Positions 46,465 to 56,725 of a stretch of 64,000 bases of DNA are shown here, piece after piece. The notes beneath the pieces were generated by a model. That model did no database searches, had not been told where the DNA came from, and was given only the letters and a program-made list of their open reading frames with translations. A program made the position numbers and the translations under genes. Numbering within the stretch: position 1 is the stretch's first letter; each line of letters starts with the position of its first letter. Origin of the DNA: Croceicoccus sp. (GTDB taxonomy: Bacteria; Pseudomonadota; Alphaproteobacteria; Sphingomonadales; Sphingomonadaceae); the NCBI GenBank assembly GCA_002694745.1, contig NZMY01000050.1, forward strand, positions 280,358 to 344,357. Direction: 5' to 3'.

Positions 46465-47043
46465 ATGGGCGCACTTTCTTCCCTTGCCGTCTATTGCGGG
46501 TCGGGCATGGGCCAGAACCCCGACTATGCCGCCGCCACGCGCGATCTGGGCCGCACGCTGGCCGAGCGGGGCATCGACCTCGTCTATGGCGGCGGACGGC
46601 TGGGGCTGATGGGCATCATCGCCGATACCGTGCTGGAATCGGGCGGCAAGGCCTATGGCGTGATCCCCGACGCGCTGCACAGTTTCGAGGTGGCGCACAC
46701 TGGGCTGACAGAACTGCACCAGGTCGCCGACATGCACCAGCGCAAGGCCAAGATGACGCAGCTGGCCGATGCCTTCCTGTGCCTGCCGGGCGGGATCGGC
46801 ACGCTGGACGAACTGATGGAGGCGTGGACGTGGAACGCGCTCGGCTATCACGCCAAGCCGTTCTGCCTGCTCGACACCAATGGCTATTGGCAGGACTTCA
46901 TCCGGTTTTGCGACCGCATACAGGCCGAAGGGTTCATGAGCAGGGAACGCCGCGCCCAATTGCTGGTCGCCAGCGACATCGACAGCGCGCTCGACATGCT
47001 GGACAAGGCCGTGGCGGGGGCCAGCGTCGGCCCCGTCTGGTAA
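46465..47043 (+). CDS. LOG family protein (nucleoside 5'-monophosphate phosphoribohydrolase)
   Basis: A 192-residue protein of the TIGR00730/Rossman-fold nucleotide-binding family. The motif PGGIGTLDELMEAW (PGGxGTxxE) and the GGRLGLMGIIAD loop are clear. Family members cleave nucleoside monophosphates, releasing base and ribose 5-phosphate; cytokinin activation is known in plants and pathogens. It begins two bases after the PfkB gene. It converges on a lipoprotein gene with a 6-base gap. Confidence 0.9.
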   Translation: MGALSSLAVYCGSGMGQNPDYAAATRDLGRTLAERGIDLVYGGGRLGLMGIIADTVLESGGKAYGVIPDALHSFEVAHTGLTELHQVADMHQRKAKMTQLADAFLCLPGGIGTLDELMEAWTWNALGYHAKPFCLLDTNGYWQDFIRFCDRIQAEGFMSRERRAQLLVASDIDSALDMLDKAVAGASVGPVW

Positions 47044-47049
47044 GAACCC

Positions 47050-47466
47050 TCACGCCGCCGGTGGTTCGGAGGTTTCCTCCAGCCGCCGCACGATCCAGCG
47101 CACCGCCGCATCCTCGACATTGACCGAGATCCACGTGCCGTCGGGCGCGATGCTTTCCTCGTCGCAGGATGTGCCGCTTTCGCTGGCGGTGCAGAACAGG
47201 CCGGGTTCGGGCATGGTCCATGTGCCGGTTTCGACGATCCGGCCATCGCGCAAGTTGCGATAGGTGCCATCGGGCCGCACCTCCTGCACCATCACCGCGC
47301 CGCCATCGCCAGAGCTGATCTCGAACCGTCCGGTGGCGGGGCCTCCGTCGGCGGCGGGATACGCTGGCGGTTCAGCAGGCGCCTGCGCCGCGTCCTCGCG
47401 CGGCTCCTGATTGCAGCCGGCGGCGGCAAAGGTCAGGAACAGCGCGAGGGCGGCGGCCAGTCGCAT
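47050..47466 (-). CDS. small lipoprotein, paralogue A
   Basis: A 138-residue lipoprotein. The lipobox A-A-G-C is at residues 15-18, followed by an Ala/Pro/Glu linker. The domain has GRFEISSGDGG, RPDGTYRN, ETGTWTMPEPGLFC, C-D and DGTWISVNVED, ending VRWIVRRLEE. Two cysteines in the domain may form a disulfide. It is clearly related to the neighbouring lipoprotein at 47484-47927 (shared pattern DGT...GTWT...FC...C...DGTW...W-x-V-x-R). Function unknown; no recognised family. ATG at 47466 gives the signal peptide. Confidence 0.78.
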   Translation of the reverse strand: MRLAAALALFLTFAAAGCNQEPREDAAQAPAEPPAYPAADGGPATGRFEISSGDGGAVMVQEVRPDGTYRNLRDGRIVETGTWTMPEPGLFCTASESGTSCDEESIAPDGTWISVNVEDAAVRWIVRRLEETSEPPAA

Positions 47467-47483
47467 CGGGCTGGCGTTCGCGA

Positions 47484-47927
47484 TCAGCCGGCAGCCTCGG
47501 TCGGCAGCACTTCCGATCCCATCACGCGTTCGACCGTCCAGATTTGCGCGGGATCGGCGGTGCTTGTCGCGGTCCAGGTGCCATCGGTCATCGCGTTCAT
47601 ATAGCAGGTGGCGTCCGCCTCGCCCTGCATGGTGACGCAGAAATTGCCCTCGGCGTCGGTCGTCCAGGTGCCGGGGACGGGATCGCCCTCGGACACCACG
47701 TCGACCAGCGTGCCGTCTTCCTTGACGTTGCGCATGATCCTCGTCTCGCCATCGGCGGAGGTCAGTTCGAACACGCCGTAAAAAGGCAGGCCGTCGGGCG
47801 CCATCATCGCGGTTTCGGCGGGCGAGAGGCTTTCTTCCTCTGCTGCGGGCGCGACGGGTTCTTCGGCCGGTTCGCATCCGGCAAGTGCGAAAGCGGCGAT
47901 GGCGGCAAGGCCGGCGATCCTGTGCAT
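47484..47927 (-). CDS. small lipoprotein, paralogue B
   Basis: A 147-residue lipoprotein, upstream of and related to paralogue A, 17 bases apart on the same strand. The lipobox is L-A-G-C near residue 18, followed by an acidic linker. The domain shows GVFELTSADGETRIM, KEDGTLVDV, PGTWTTDAEGNFC, C-Y and DGTWTATS, ending IWTVERVM. The ATG at 47927 has AGGGAGAA upstream, so it was preferred over the longer open frame. Both genes may share a promoter in the gap towards purQ. Confidence 0.78.
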   Translation of the reverse strand: MHRIAGLAAIAAFALAGCEPAEEPVAPAAEEESLSPAETAMMAPDGLPFYGVFELTSADGETRIMRNVKEDGTLVDVVSEGDPVPGTWTTDAEGNFCVTMQGEADATCYMNAMTDGTWTATSTADPAQIWTVERVMGSEVLPTEAAG

Positions 47928-48051
47928 GGCGTTCTCCCTATTTGCTGATGCTTGCCGCCAATATGGCGCAGATCGCACGGATCGCCAAGCCGGGGGCAGG
48001 CCAATGTGAAAGCACGCCCGCCGCATCAGGGAAGAAACTGTCGGGGGCCGT

Positions 48052-48729
48052 TCAGGCGACCGCCAGCGCCTCGAACACCGACTGGAACAGGGCGCGGCCG
48101 TCGGCGCTGCCCTGCTCGGGCTCGATCGCGCGTTCGGGGTGGGGCATCATGCCCAGCACATTGCCCTTTTCATTCAGCACGCCCGCGATCTGGCAGGACG
48201 ATCCGTTGACCGCCTCGCCATAGCGGAACGCGATGCGTCCTTCGCCTTCAAGGCGGGCCAGCACGTCCTCGTCCGCGAAATAATTGCCGTCGTGATGGGC
48301 GACCGGAATGTGGATCGTCTGCCCCTTGTCATAGCCCTGCGTGAACAGGCTGGAGGCGTTTTCGACCACCAGCGGCACGGTGCGGCAGACGAAGCGGATG
48401 CCCGCATTGCGCATCAGCGCGCCGGGCAGCAGCCGCGCCTCGGTCAGCACCTGGAACCCGTTGCACACGCCCAGCACGGGAACGCCGCGCTCCGCCGCCG
48501 CGATGACCGAGCGCATGATCGGGCTGTTCGCCGCCATCGCGCCCGAACGCAGGTAATCGCCATAGGAAAACCCGCCCGGCACCGCGACGAAGTCGATGTT
48601 GTCCGGCAATTCGGCATCGCCGTGCCAGATGCGCAGCGGTGCCTTGCCCGAAACCTGCTCGATCGCGACGGCCATGTCGCGGTCGCAGTTCGAACCGGGG
48701 AAGGTGATGACGCCAGCGGTAAAAGCCAT
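48052..48729 (-). CDS. purQ: phosphoribosylformylglycinamidine synthase subunit PurQ
   Basis: A 225-residue glutamine amidotransferase that supplies ammonia to PurL in step four of purine synthesis. The nucleophile cysteine lies in [13 protein letters not shown] near residue 86, and the catalytic His/Glu near the end are in [27 protein letters not shown] is the N-terminal substrate-side segment. It is the small class that works with PurS and PurL. It starts 32 bases after purS. PurL is not in the window. Confidence 0.95.
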   Translation of the reverse strand: MAFTAGVITFPGSNCDRDMAVAIEQVSGKAPLRIWHGDAELPDNIDFVAVPGGFSYGDYLRSGAMAANSPIMRSVIAAAERGVPVLGVCNGFQVLTEARLLPGALMRNAGIRFVCRTVPLVVENASSLFTQGYDKGQTIHIPVAHHDGNYFADEDVLARLEGEGRIAFRYGEAVNGSSCQIAGVLNEKGNVLGMMPHPERAIEPEQGSADGRALFQSVFEALAVA

Positions 48730-48761
48730 CGGTCAGGGTTCCTTGGTCAGCCCGATTTACT

Positions 48762-48995
48762 TCAGGAAAGCTTCTCGACGCGGTAATTCTCGATCACCGT
48801 GTTCGCCAGCAGCTTGCGGCACATCTCGTCCAGCGCCTCGTCGCTGGTGTCGTCGGCGACTTCCAGCGCGATCTCGCGTCCGACGCGCACGTCGGCGACG
48901 CCGTCGAAACCCAGACCTTCCAGCGCGTGATGGATCGCGCGGCCCTGCGGATCGAGCACTCCGGGTTTCAGCGAAACATGGACCTGCACCTTCAT
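48762..48995 (-). CDS. purS: phosphoribosylformylglycinamidine synthase subunit PurS
   Basis: A 77-residue subunit that bridges PurQ and small PurL. KVQVHVSLKPGVLDPQGRAI and GFDGVADVRVGREIALEV are typical. The protein is short as expected. It lies between purQ and the M16 peptidase gene, with purC beyond the latter. Confidence 0.94.
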   Translation of the reverse strand: MKVQVHVSLKPGVLDPQGRAIHHALEGLGFDGVADVRVGREIALEVADDTSDEALDEMCRKLLANTVIENYRVEKLS

Positions 48996-49103
48996 GAACG
49001 GTGACCTTCTTGCAAAATTACGGGGTTCAGCCTGTCGCAGCCCCTATGACGAGATGCGCGCGGGCGCAAGCATGCTGCGGGCTCAAGTGTCTATGGAATC
49101 GGC

Positions 49104-52043
49104 CTATGGAGCGGGAGACGGCGCGTCTTCGGGCACGACGAGGAACTCCACCGCCTGTCCGGGGGCGAGCCACTCGCGCGCTTCCTCCTGCAATTGGGCG
49201 GCGGTCACGGCGGCGGCGCGGTCCCTGGCATTGGCGATTCGCTCCAGCCGGTCTCCCTCGCTCTGCGCGCGGTCGGCGATGGCAAGCCAGCCCGCATTGG
49301 ATTTCAGCAGGTTCTCATAGGCAGAGATCAGCGGCGCGCGGGCACGCTCCACCAGATCGTCGGGGATCGGTTCGCTGCGCAGCGATTCGACCGTGGCGGC
49401 CAGCGCGGCGCGCGCGGCGGGAAGCTGCGCCAGTTCGACCTGCGCGCGGATCGAGAACGTGCCCCAGCCCGGCCAGATCTTGCTCATCGAATTGCTAACC
49501 TGCGGCGAATAGGCCTGCCCCAGACGTTCGCGCAATTCGTCGGTGACGGCGATGCGGGCCACGCGCTCCAGCAGTTCCATGCGGATTTCCTGCACGGCGT
49601 CGCTGTCGTCGGTGGTGGGCCAGATCATCTCGATCAGCGCCTGCGTCGGCTCGCCCTCATGCCGCAGCACCACGGGGCCACGCCGGTCGGTAAAACCGCG
49701 TTCCAGCGCCTGAGGATTGGGGGTAAACTCCGTCTCGCGCATGGGCAGCGCGCCCAGCGTGCGCCCGACCAGTTCCACGGCGCGGTCCTCGTCCACGTCG
49801 CCGACGATGGCAATCTCGATCGGCCCGCTTTCAAGGCTGGGGTCGATGACGGGCTGCAGCCTTTCGAAATCCAGCGCGCGATAATCGCCGATCTCCTGCT
49901 GGGTAAAGCGAGGGTCGCCGTCGCTGATCACCCCGCCGCGCCCGCTGGCCAGCGCCGAGCCGGGCGTCGCGCGCAGCCGCGCGAAATAATCGGGCAGCGC
50001 GTTGCGGAAGCGCGTCATCGGCTCCGTCCGCCAGCCGGGATCGGTGATCAGCGCGGCCATCAGCTGCAATTGCAGTTCCAGATCCTCGGCCCGCGTGCTG
50101 CCCGTCGAGAGGAACGCATCGCTGCCCGCGCCGAAGTCGAAACCGACGCGGCGACCGGCAAGGATCGATTCCAGCGTATCGGCGTCATGTTCCCCAAGGC
50201 CGCTGGCGGGAATGCGCGAGGCCAGTTCGACCGCATTGGGCGCCTCGCGAGTCTCCAGCAGCTTGCCGCCCGGGATCGTCATGCGCACGAGAACCTGGTT
50301 GCGCGCCAAATCGGTCTGCTTGACGTTCAGCCGGACATTGTTGGCAAAACGCACCGTGCGCACATCGAACAAAGGTTCGCGCGTGTCGGACACGACTCTG
50401 CCCGGCGTGCCGAAATCGGTGTAGGCAAAAGGCACGCGCTCGACCGCGACTTCCTCGGCCAGCGGGGCCTGCATCGCGTCGGTCCATGCCTCGCGCAGAC
50501 CTTGCTCTGCGCCCTCGGGCGCGGTGCGGCCGCGAAAGCGGATATGCGCCGTGTCGTCCAGCGGGACGGCCTCTTCGCGCATCGCGGCCAGCACGGCATC
50601 GGGCGTGATCTCGTCCCGCATCGCGAAATAGCGTTCCGCAGCCTCGGGACCGGTGGTGGGCACGCGCCCTTCGCCCACCCAGCGCAGGATGCGGTCGACC
50701 ATGAAATCATTGGTGCGCGTCGGCTCGCTGACCGCGGCGGCTTCATAGCGTTCGTCGAGTTCGGCCAGCTGCTCTGCGATCTCGGCCTCGGAAAAGCCGC
50801 GTTCGATGGCGCTGCGATATTCGGCGGCCGCGGCCTTCAGCCCGTCGTTCCAGCGGCCATCCACACTGTCGACGATCAGCCGCGTGATCCGCGCGTCGCG
50901 AAACACATTGCCGGTGCCGAAACCCGCCGATTTGAACGGCGCATTCGCTTGCCGCGCCAGCCGGGTCAGCCGCCGGTTGATCGCGTCATAGCCGATCTGG
51001 CGCAGGATCGTCGCGCGGCGTTCCTCCGCCGTATCGGGCGCGTTCTCGGCAGGGGCGAGTGCGAAGGCGGTGAAGCGTTCGGACAGCGCAGGATGCAGAT
51101 GGATGGATTCGCTCGCCGGACGGGCAAAATCGACCGCGCCGTAATCGCGCGGTTCGGGCGGCGGGGCGGCGGGCTGCCAATTGCCGAAATACTCGGCAAT
51201 CGCGGCCTCAACCGCATCGGGGTCGAGGTCGCCCACCACGATGACCGCGGCATTGCCGGGACGGTAATGCGACGCCCAGAAGTCGCGCAGTTCCGCGGCG
51301 TCGGCAGCGGTCAGCGTCTCCACCGTGCCGCCCGCCCAGCGATCGACATAGCGCGCATCGGGCGTTTCGAAGCGGTACCGGTCGAGCGCGTCCTCCAACT
51401 GGTAATTGGCCCGGTCGCGCCGTTCGGCCAGCAGCACGCCGCGCTCGCGCTCGACGGCTTGCGGGTCGAAGTTCAGCTCGCTCGCCACCTCGCGCATCAG
51501 CATCAGCGATGTGTCGAGCAGCTCCGGGTCGGTGCGCGGAAGGCGCAGCTGGTAGATCGTGTGCTCGAACCCGGTCGATGCATTGGTGTCCGCGCCGAAC
51601 GCCAGACCGGCACGTTCCAGCAGCGGGATCATTTCCCCTTCGGCGACGCGGGTCGATCCGTTGAACGCCATGTGTTCGACGTAATGGGCAAAACCGCGCT
51701 CGTCGTCGGCCTCGTCCAGCGATCCCGCATCGAAGGCGAGACGGATTTCCGCGGTGCCCTGCGGCGTGCCGTTGGGCCGGACCGCCCAGAACAGCCCGTT
51801 GGGAAGCCGGCCCCAGCGGATCGCGGTATCAGGCTCAAGATCGGTCTGGGCCAGCGCGGTTTCGGGCTTGGGATATCCGCTGCGGTTGACGCTGTCCGGC
51901 GCGGGGGCCGGAGGGGCGGCGGGCTGCCCGGCGGGAGGGGCGACAGGCGCGAGCGGCACGGCACACCCGCCCAGCAGGCCCAGCGCCAGCACGCCCGAAA
52001 GCGCACGCGCCCGCCAAACCGGCATGCGAATGCGATCAGCCAA
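49104..52043 (-). CDS. M16 family zinc metallopeptidase, lipoprotein
   Basis: A 979-residue protein with the inverted zinc motif H-Y-V-E-H at residues 120-124 and a distal acidic ligand region ERGVLLAERRD near 200. A second, inactive M16 half makes up the C-terminal half, as in PqqL-like or insulinase-type double peptidases. The N-terminus is a signal peptide with a lipobox L-G-G-C at residue 27, followed by a Pro/Ala linker, so it is membrane-anchored and periplasmic. The ATG at 52043 or 52025 starts it. It sits between purC and purS, an odd place for a protease. Probably a peptide-degrading or receptor-associated enzyme; the substrate is unknown. Confidence 0.92.
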   Translation of the reverse strand: MADRIRMPVWRARALSGVLALGLLGGCAVPLAPVAPPAGQPAAPPAPAPDSVNRSGYPKPETALAQTDLEPDTAIRWGRLPNGLFWAVRPNGTPQGTAEIRLAFDAGSLDEADDERGFAHYVEHMAFNGSTRVAEGEMIPLLERAGLAFGADTNASTGFEHTIYQLRLPRTDPELLDTSLMLMREVASELNFDPQAVERERGVLLAERRDRANYQLEDALDRYRFETPDARYVDRWAGGTVETLTAADAAELRDFWASHYRPGNAAVIVVGDLDPDAVEAAIAEYFGNWQPAAPPPEPRDYGAVDFARPASESIHLHPALSERFTAFALAPAENAPDTAEERRATILRQIGYDAINRRLTRLARQANAPFKSAGFGTGNVFRDARITRLIVDSVDGRWNDGLKAAAAEYRSAIERGFSEAEIAEQLAELDERYEAAAVSEPTRTNDFMVDRILRWVGEGRVPTTGPEAAERYFAMRDEITPDAVLAAMREEAVPLDDTAHIRFRGRTAPEGAEQGLREAWTDAMQAPLAEEVAVERVPFAYTDFGTPGRVVSDTREPLFDVRTVRFANNVRLNVKQTDLARNQVLVRMTIPGGKLLETREAPNAVELASRIPASGLGEHDADTLESILAGRRVGFDFGAGSDAFLSTGSTRAEDLELQLQLMAALITDPGWRTEPMTRFRNALPDYFARLRATPGSALASGRGGVISDGDPRFTQQEIGDYRALDFERLQPVIDPSLESGPIEIAIVGDVDEDRAVELVGRTLGALPMRETEFTPNPQALERGFTDRRGPVVLRHEGEPTQALIEMIWPTTDDSDAVQEIRMELLERVARIAVTDELRERLGQAYSPQVSNSMSKIWPGWGTFSIRAQVELAQLPAARAALAATVESLRSEPIPDDLVERARAPLISAYENLLKSNAGWLAIADRAQSEGDRLERIANARDRAAAVTAAQLQEEAREWLAPGQAVEFLVVPEDAPSPAP

Positions 52044-52134
52044 TCCGGCCTGCCCGGCGACCCACCATCCTGCCGCCGGTTCCGGCGATCTTTTTCTGCA
52101 ATCCTCGTCCCATCAAATTGTTACGCTGCGGCCC

Positions 52135-52917
52135 TTATTTCTTTCCCCGCAGCTTGCGATGATGGTTGATATCGAACACCTCACTCGGCCCGTCGTCCTG
52201 CAGTACGCCCAGCCTGCGGGCGACTTCCTGATAGGCGTCTTCCTCGCCGCCGAGGTCGCGGCGAAAGCGGTCCTTGTCCAGCTTCTCGCCCGTGGTCATG
52301 TCCCACAGTCGGCAGCCGTCGGGGCTGATCTCGTCCGCCAGGATCACGCGGCTGTAATCGCCGTCCCACAGACGTCCGAACTCCAGCTTGAAATCGACCA
52401 GCCGGATGCCGACCGCGGCGAACATGCCGCACATGAAGTCGTTGATGCGGATCGCCATGGAAGAGATGTCCTGCATCTCCTCGTTCGAGGCCCAGCCGAA
52501 GCAGGCGATATGCTCTTCCGCGATCAGCGGATCGCCCAGCGCATCGTCCTTGAAGTAATATTCCAGCAGCGTGTGCGGCAGCGGCTCGCCCTCTTCAAGG
52601 CCCAGCCGCTTCGAGATCGAGCCCGCCGCGACATTGCGCACCACCACCTCGATCGGGATGATGTCGACCTGGCGGACCAGCTGCTCGCGCATGTTCAGGC
52701 GGCGGATGAAATGGGTCGGGATGCCGATATGCGACAGGCGGGTGAACACGAACTCGCTGATGCGGTTGTTGATCACGCCCTTGCCGTTGATCGTGCCCTT
52801 TTTCTGGGCGTTGAACGCGGTCGCGTCATCCTTGAAATACTGGATCAGCGTGCCCGGTTCGGGGCCTTCGTAAAGGATCTTGGCCTTGCCTTCGTAGATC
52901 TGGCGGCGACGCGACAT
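52135..52917 (-). CDS. purC: phosphoribosylaminoimidazole-succinocarboxamide synthase
   Basis: A 260-residue SAICAR synthetase of purine synthesis, coupling aspartate with CAIR and ATP. Motifs: [16 protein letters not shown] at the N-terminus, [28 protein letters not shown], and the [13 protein letters not shown] metal-binding segment. The ATG at 52917 was chosen; an open frame upstream to 53193 is not family-like and overlaps the receptor gene. M16, purS and purQ follow on the same strand. Confidence 0.95.
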   Translation of the reverse strand: MSRRRQIYEGKAKILYEGPEPGTLIQYFKDDATAFNAQKKGTINGKGVINNRISEFVFTRLSHIGIPTHFIRRLNMREQLVRQVDIIPIEVVVRNVAAGSISKRLGLEEGEPLPHTLLEYYFKDDALGDPLIAEEHIACFGWASNEEMQDISSMAIRINDFMCGMFAAVGIRLVDFKLEFGRLWDGDYSRVILADEISPDGCRLWDMTTGEKLDKDRFRRDLGGEEDAYQEVARRLGVLQDDGPSEVFDINHHRKLRGKK

Positions 52918-53101
52918 CGTGACTTCGCTTTCAAGCTGCGCCCGTGATCCGCCGGGTGGAAGGCGGGGGCGGAAAACACCAAGCCCCGGTCTGACCGGTC
53001 CCGTCTTGGCGGGGCGCGGACACGGCCGGGGCGTTACGGTCCGGCCTATAATGGAAGCACGGCGCAAAAGCAAAGCGCGCGTGAAACCGTGCGCCGCCGC
53101 G

Positions 53102-55600
53102 CTAGAACCGCTTGCGGAACTCCACCTCGAAGAAGCGGCCTGCGGGGTCGATGAAGTCGGGCAGGTAGTTGACCGGCACATCGCCATTCGCATCGGTCAC
53201 GCGCTGCTGTGCGTCGAAGATATTGTCGATCGACAGCGACAGGCGGCTGCCCTTGAAGAACGGCACAGCCTCGACCAGCCTCTGCTGCTGTTCCAGATCG
53301 GCGAACAGCCGCAGGTCGACGGTCGCGATCGGCGCGAAATCCAGCGAGGTGCCGCCGTCCGATCCGCCGTCGATGCTCGCCCCGCCGAGATAATTGCCCG
53401 AGAGGCGCGCACCGAAACCGCCATAGAACACGCGTCCCGACAGCTCCACCTCGTGCCGCGCGACGGGGGTGGCGGTCAGCGATTCGCCTTCCAGCAGGTC
53501 GAGCACCGGCGTGCCATCGGCGATCTGCACCGATTGTTCGAAACGCACCGTGTGATAGGCGGCAAGGCCCCAGTGACCGCCGCCGCGTCCGCCGCCAAAA
53601 CCGGGAGGACCGCCGCCGCCGCGTTCTTCGCCGCGCTGGCCGTCATCATTGCCCGCGATCCGGTCCGAAATGTCGAAACCATAACGCAGCCGCCTGCCGT
53701 CCTGATGCGCATAGGTCACGGGCCGCTGGTCGATGCTGACCAGATTGCCCTCGGCATCCCGCACCACGCGTCCGGGGAAGGCCGCCTCGATGGTCGGGGT
53801 CAGCGCGGGAAAACCGCTCGACACATCGGTCGAGCTTTCGTCGTAATATTCGACGATCACGTTCGACCGGCGAAAGAAGGGCAGGTCGTAATTGAGCCCG
53901 ATCTTCCAGTCGCGCTGCTTCTCGGCGACAAGGTCGGGATTGCCGCCGGTGATGATGTCCACCACGGCGGTCTGGCCGGTCGCGATGTCGAAGATGGTGG
54001 CTCCGCTGGTCACCAGCTGCGGCGCGCCCAGCTGGCTCAGGCTTGGCGCGCGTTCGGTGTAGATGTGGCTCAGCTGCAGGTTGAGGTTCTCGAACGGCGA
54101 CCAGTTCAGCCCCGCGCTCCAGTTGTACAGCGTGCCGAAGTCCGACAGATCGTTGACTCCGCCCGACAGGTCCAGCGTGATATCGCCGATCGCCGCCAGC
54201 ACGTCGTCCCTGCGGCTGGTTAGCGGAATGCCCAAGGTGAAACCGCCATTGGCATCGCCGCGAGTCAGATCGGTCGCAAAACCCGGATTATCCGTGCTGC
54301 GGCTGTCGATATTCGACCAGTCGAACCCCGCCTGCACCGTCACCGCCAATTGTCCGGCAGGCAGCCACAGGGGACGGCCCGTCAGCGTCGCAAGCGATGT
54401 AGCATCCTCGGTGTTCGAGTAGCTGGCGTTCGACCGCTGGTCAGGGACGAAGGCCAGCAGATCGTCCACCGGCGCGTCGATGCCGATCTGTCCGGCCAAC
54501 ACCGCCGATTGCAGCGCCGAAACATCGGTCGCCGCCGTGCTGCGCGACACCGTATCGTCATGCGTCCAGCGGCCCGTGACGGTCAGGTCCCAGTCGGCGA
54601 TCCGCTTGTTGAACGTCGTGCCCACCTCGAACCCGGCCGAGCGGCTGTCACGCAACCGCGCGCCGCGGCCCAGGGCCTCGGAAACCAGCACCCGCTGTGC
54701 CGCTGCGCCGCTGGCATCGCTCAACAATGCCGTATCCGGTCCGCGCAAGGACAGCGAATCGCTGCGCGTGACGGTGCCGTTGACCGTCAGCGAACCGTCG
54801 CCGCCATCCTCGCCAAGCCCGCGCGTCCATGCGCCATTGAGCGAGAGATCGCGGGTGTCGGCGACCAGCGACTGGAGGTCGGCCGGGTTGACGTCGCCGA
54901 ACACCGGGTCGAAGCCATAGGACGAAACGCCGCGCTCGCCTTCGGTCAGCATCGAGCTGTTCTCGCCCTCGAACGCCAGATTGAAGCGGTTGGGCCCGCT
55001 GATCGACAGCAGCGACGCCTCGATCTCGCTGGTGTGATAGCCGCCGTCCCCCGGCACGCCATATTCCAGCTCGATCCCCTTGGACGCATAGCGTTCCTTC
55101 AGGATAAAGTTGATCACGCGCTGGTCGGGGCGAAAGCCGAAGCGGATGGCGGCCTCCTCGGGCAGGATCTCGACGTTGGCCAAGGCTTCGGGCGGATAGT
55201 TGCGGAGTTCGCGAAAGCCGGACACGCGCTGCCCGTTGACGAGGATCGCGGGCCGCCCGCCCGAACCGCGGCCGCGCCCCGACCCGGTCTGCGGCGCCAG
55301 CTCCTCCAGCAGTTCGACCAGCGAGCTTGCTCCGATGCTCAGGATCTCGTCCTCGTCCAGCACGGCGACGGGGGTCTGGGGTATGTCGACCCGGCGGCGA
55401 TCGACCTGCGGGGCGGTGACAATGATGTCGTCCGACGCGTCGTCATCGACCTCGATATCCTCTGCAGGCTGGCTTTCCGATGTCCCAACGCTGTCCGTGT
55501 TCAGTTCGGCTGCGGAGGCGGGACCGGCCAGCATCGCGGCAAGGGCGAGCATGCTGGCACGGGGCACGCTAGCGCCGGGGATGGGATAGCTGATTTTCAT
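53102..55600 (-). CDS. TonB-dependent outer-membrane receptor
   Basis: An 832-residue outer-membrane receptor. A signal peptide ends near A-S-A-A (residue 31), followed by an acidic stretch and a TonB-box-like DDIIVTA. The plug is unusual: [36 protein letters not shown] barrel follows with a Gly-rich insert near residue 655 ([15 protein letters not shown]). It ends ...[11 protein letters not shown] with the terminal aromatic typical of BAM substrates. The substrate is unknown. ATG at 55600 was chosen over 55663. It is divergent from infA across 277 bases. Confidence 0.9.
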   Translation of the reverse strand: MKISYPIPGASVPRASMLALAAMLAGPASAAELNTDSVGTSESQPAEDIEVDDDASDDIIVTAPQVDRRRVDIPQTPVAVLDEDEILSIGASSLVELLEELAPQTGSGRGRGSGGRPAILVNGQRVSGFRELRNYPPEALANVEILPEEAAIRFGFRPDQRVINFILKERYASKGIELEYGVPGDGGYHTSEIEASLLSISGPNRFNLAFEGENSSMLTEGERGVSSYGFDPVFGDVNPADLQSLVADTRDLSLNGAWTRGLGEDGGDGSLTVNGTVTRSDSLSLRGPDTALLSDASGAAAQRVLVSEALGRGARLRDSRSAGFEVGTTFNKRIADWDLTVTGRWTHDDTVSRSTAATDVSALQSAVLAGQIGIDAPVDDLLAFVPDQRSNASYSNTEDATSLATLTGRPLWLPAGQLAVTVQAGFDWSNIDSRSTDNPGFATDLTRGDANGGFTLGIPLTSRRDDVLAAIGDITLDLSGGVNDLSDFGTLYNWSAGLNWSPFENLNLQLSHIYTERAPSLSQLGAPQLVTSGATIFDIATGQTAVVDIITGGNPDLVAEKQRDWKIGLNYDLPFFRRSNVIVEYYDESSTDVSSGFPALTPTIEAAFPGRVVRDAEGNLVSIDQRPVTYAHQDGRRLRYGFDISDRIAGNDDGQRGEERGGGGPPGFGGGRGGGHWGLAAYHTVRFEQSVQIADGTPVLDLLEGESLTATPVARHEVELSGRVFYGGFGARLSGNYLGGASIDGGSDGGTSLDFAPIATVDLRLFADLEQQQRLVEAVPFFKGSRLSLSIDNIFDAQQRVTDANGDVPVNYLPDFIDPAGRFFEVEFRKRF

Positions 55601-55877
55601 ATGATGGGATTGCACGGCATCGCGGGTGCGGGCCAAGTCGCCCGATGTATCATTATGTCGCAATGCGGTGCGCGCGCTTTCGATCCGCGTCGCGAAAGGG
55701 AAAAAGCGTCTTTTGTCATTTCATTGCCGCAAATGGCGTTGGGCGAACCGCCTCACGCAACCCGCGGCGACGTTGAAATATAACTGCGGGCTTTCCATAT
55801 CCGCTCGGCACGGCTATGGGGCCGCAGGTTTTTTTTCTGACAATTCGATTGAAAGGATGGGCGCCTGGCGCCCGGGC

Positions 55878-56123
55878 ATGGCGAAAGAAGAACTTCTCGA
55901 AATGCGTGGCACGGTTGTGGAGCTTCTCCCCAATGCGATGTTCCGCGTGCGCCTGGAAAACGATCACGAGATCCTGGGCCACACCGCCGGCAAGATGCGC
56001 AAGAACCGGATTCGCGTGCTGGTGGGCGATGAAGTCCTGGTCGAGCTGACGCCCTATGACCTGACCAAGGGCCGGATCACCTATCGCTTCATGCCCGGTC
56101 GCGGCGGCCCCGGGCCCAGCTGA
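55878..56123 (+). CDS. infA: translation initiation factor IF-1
   Basis: An 81-residue OB-fold protein that binds the 30S A-site. [21 protein letters not shown] and [22 protein letters not shown] are the S1-like core. The C-terminus carries a 7-9 residue Gly-rich extension relative to E. coli (PGRGGPGPS). The ATG at 55878 gives MAKEELLEM. It heads the cluster infA-maf-RNase-yacG. Confidence 0.95.
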
Positions 56124-56137
56124 TCGCTGGCGCCGGC

Positions 56138-56725
56138 ATGACGGCCCAGAATCCCGAACCAAAGCTGATCCTCGCGTCTGCCAGCCCGCGCAGGCGCGAA
56201 CTATTGGCGCGTCTGGACATCGAACCCGCGCGCATCGCGCCCGCCGACATCGACGAGACGCCGCGCAAGGGCGAACTGCCGCGTCCCTATGTGCAGCGCA
56301 TGGCGCGCGAAAAGGCGCTTGCTGTTGCCGCGGATGACGGCTTCGTGCTGGCGGGCGATACGGTGGTCGCCGCCGGTCGGCGCATCCTGCCCAAGGCAGA
56401 GGACGAAGCGACCGCGCGCGAGTGCCTGACGCTGCTGTCGGGCAGGCGGCACCGCGTCTTCTCCGCCATCACGCTCGCGGCCCCCGACGGTTCAGTGCGT
56501 GAGCGGATGAGCGAGACGATCGTGCGCTTCAAGGTTCTGTCGGCACAGGAAATCGACGCCTATATCGCGGGCGGCGAATGGCACGGCAAGGCGGGCGGCT
56601 ATGCCATCCAGGGCCATGCCGAGGCACTGATCGCGTGGATCCAGGGCAGCCATTCGGGCGTCGTGGGTCTGCCCCTGTTCGAAACGCGCGCGCTGTTGAA
56701 GGCGGCGGGGTTTCCCATTGGCTGA
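56138..56725 (+). CDS. maf: Maf family nucleotide pyrophosphatase
   Basis: A 195-residue house-cleaning nucleotide pyrophosphatase that hydrolyses modified or canonical dTTP/UTP-type nucleotides. SASPRRRELLARL is the N-terminal P-loop-like signature and VLAGDTVVAAGRRILPKAED the catalytic Asp region. GGEWHGKAGGYAIQGHAE is also characteristic. It begins 14 bases after infA and its stop overlaps the TTG start of the RNase gene. Confidence 0.94.
   Translation: MTAQNPEPKLILASASPRRRELLARLDIEPARIAPADIDETPRKGELPRPYVQRMAREKALAVAADDGFVLAGDTVVAAGRRILPKAEDEATARECLTLLSGRRHRVFSAITLAAPDGSVRERMSETIVRFKVLSAQEIDAYIAGGEWHGKAGGYAIQGHAEALIAWIQGSHSGVVGLPLFETRALLKAAGFPIG

Noticed and set aside
49194-52169. 991-codon plus-strand frame over the M16 peptidase
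   Set aside because: Mirror frame of a GC-rich gene; His/Arg/Gln-rich without domains, whereas the minus strand has lipobox and H-x-x-E-H.
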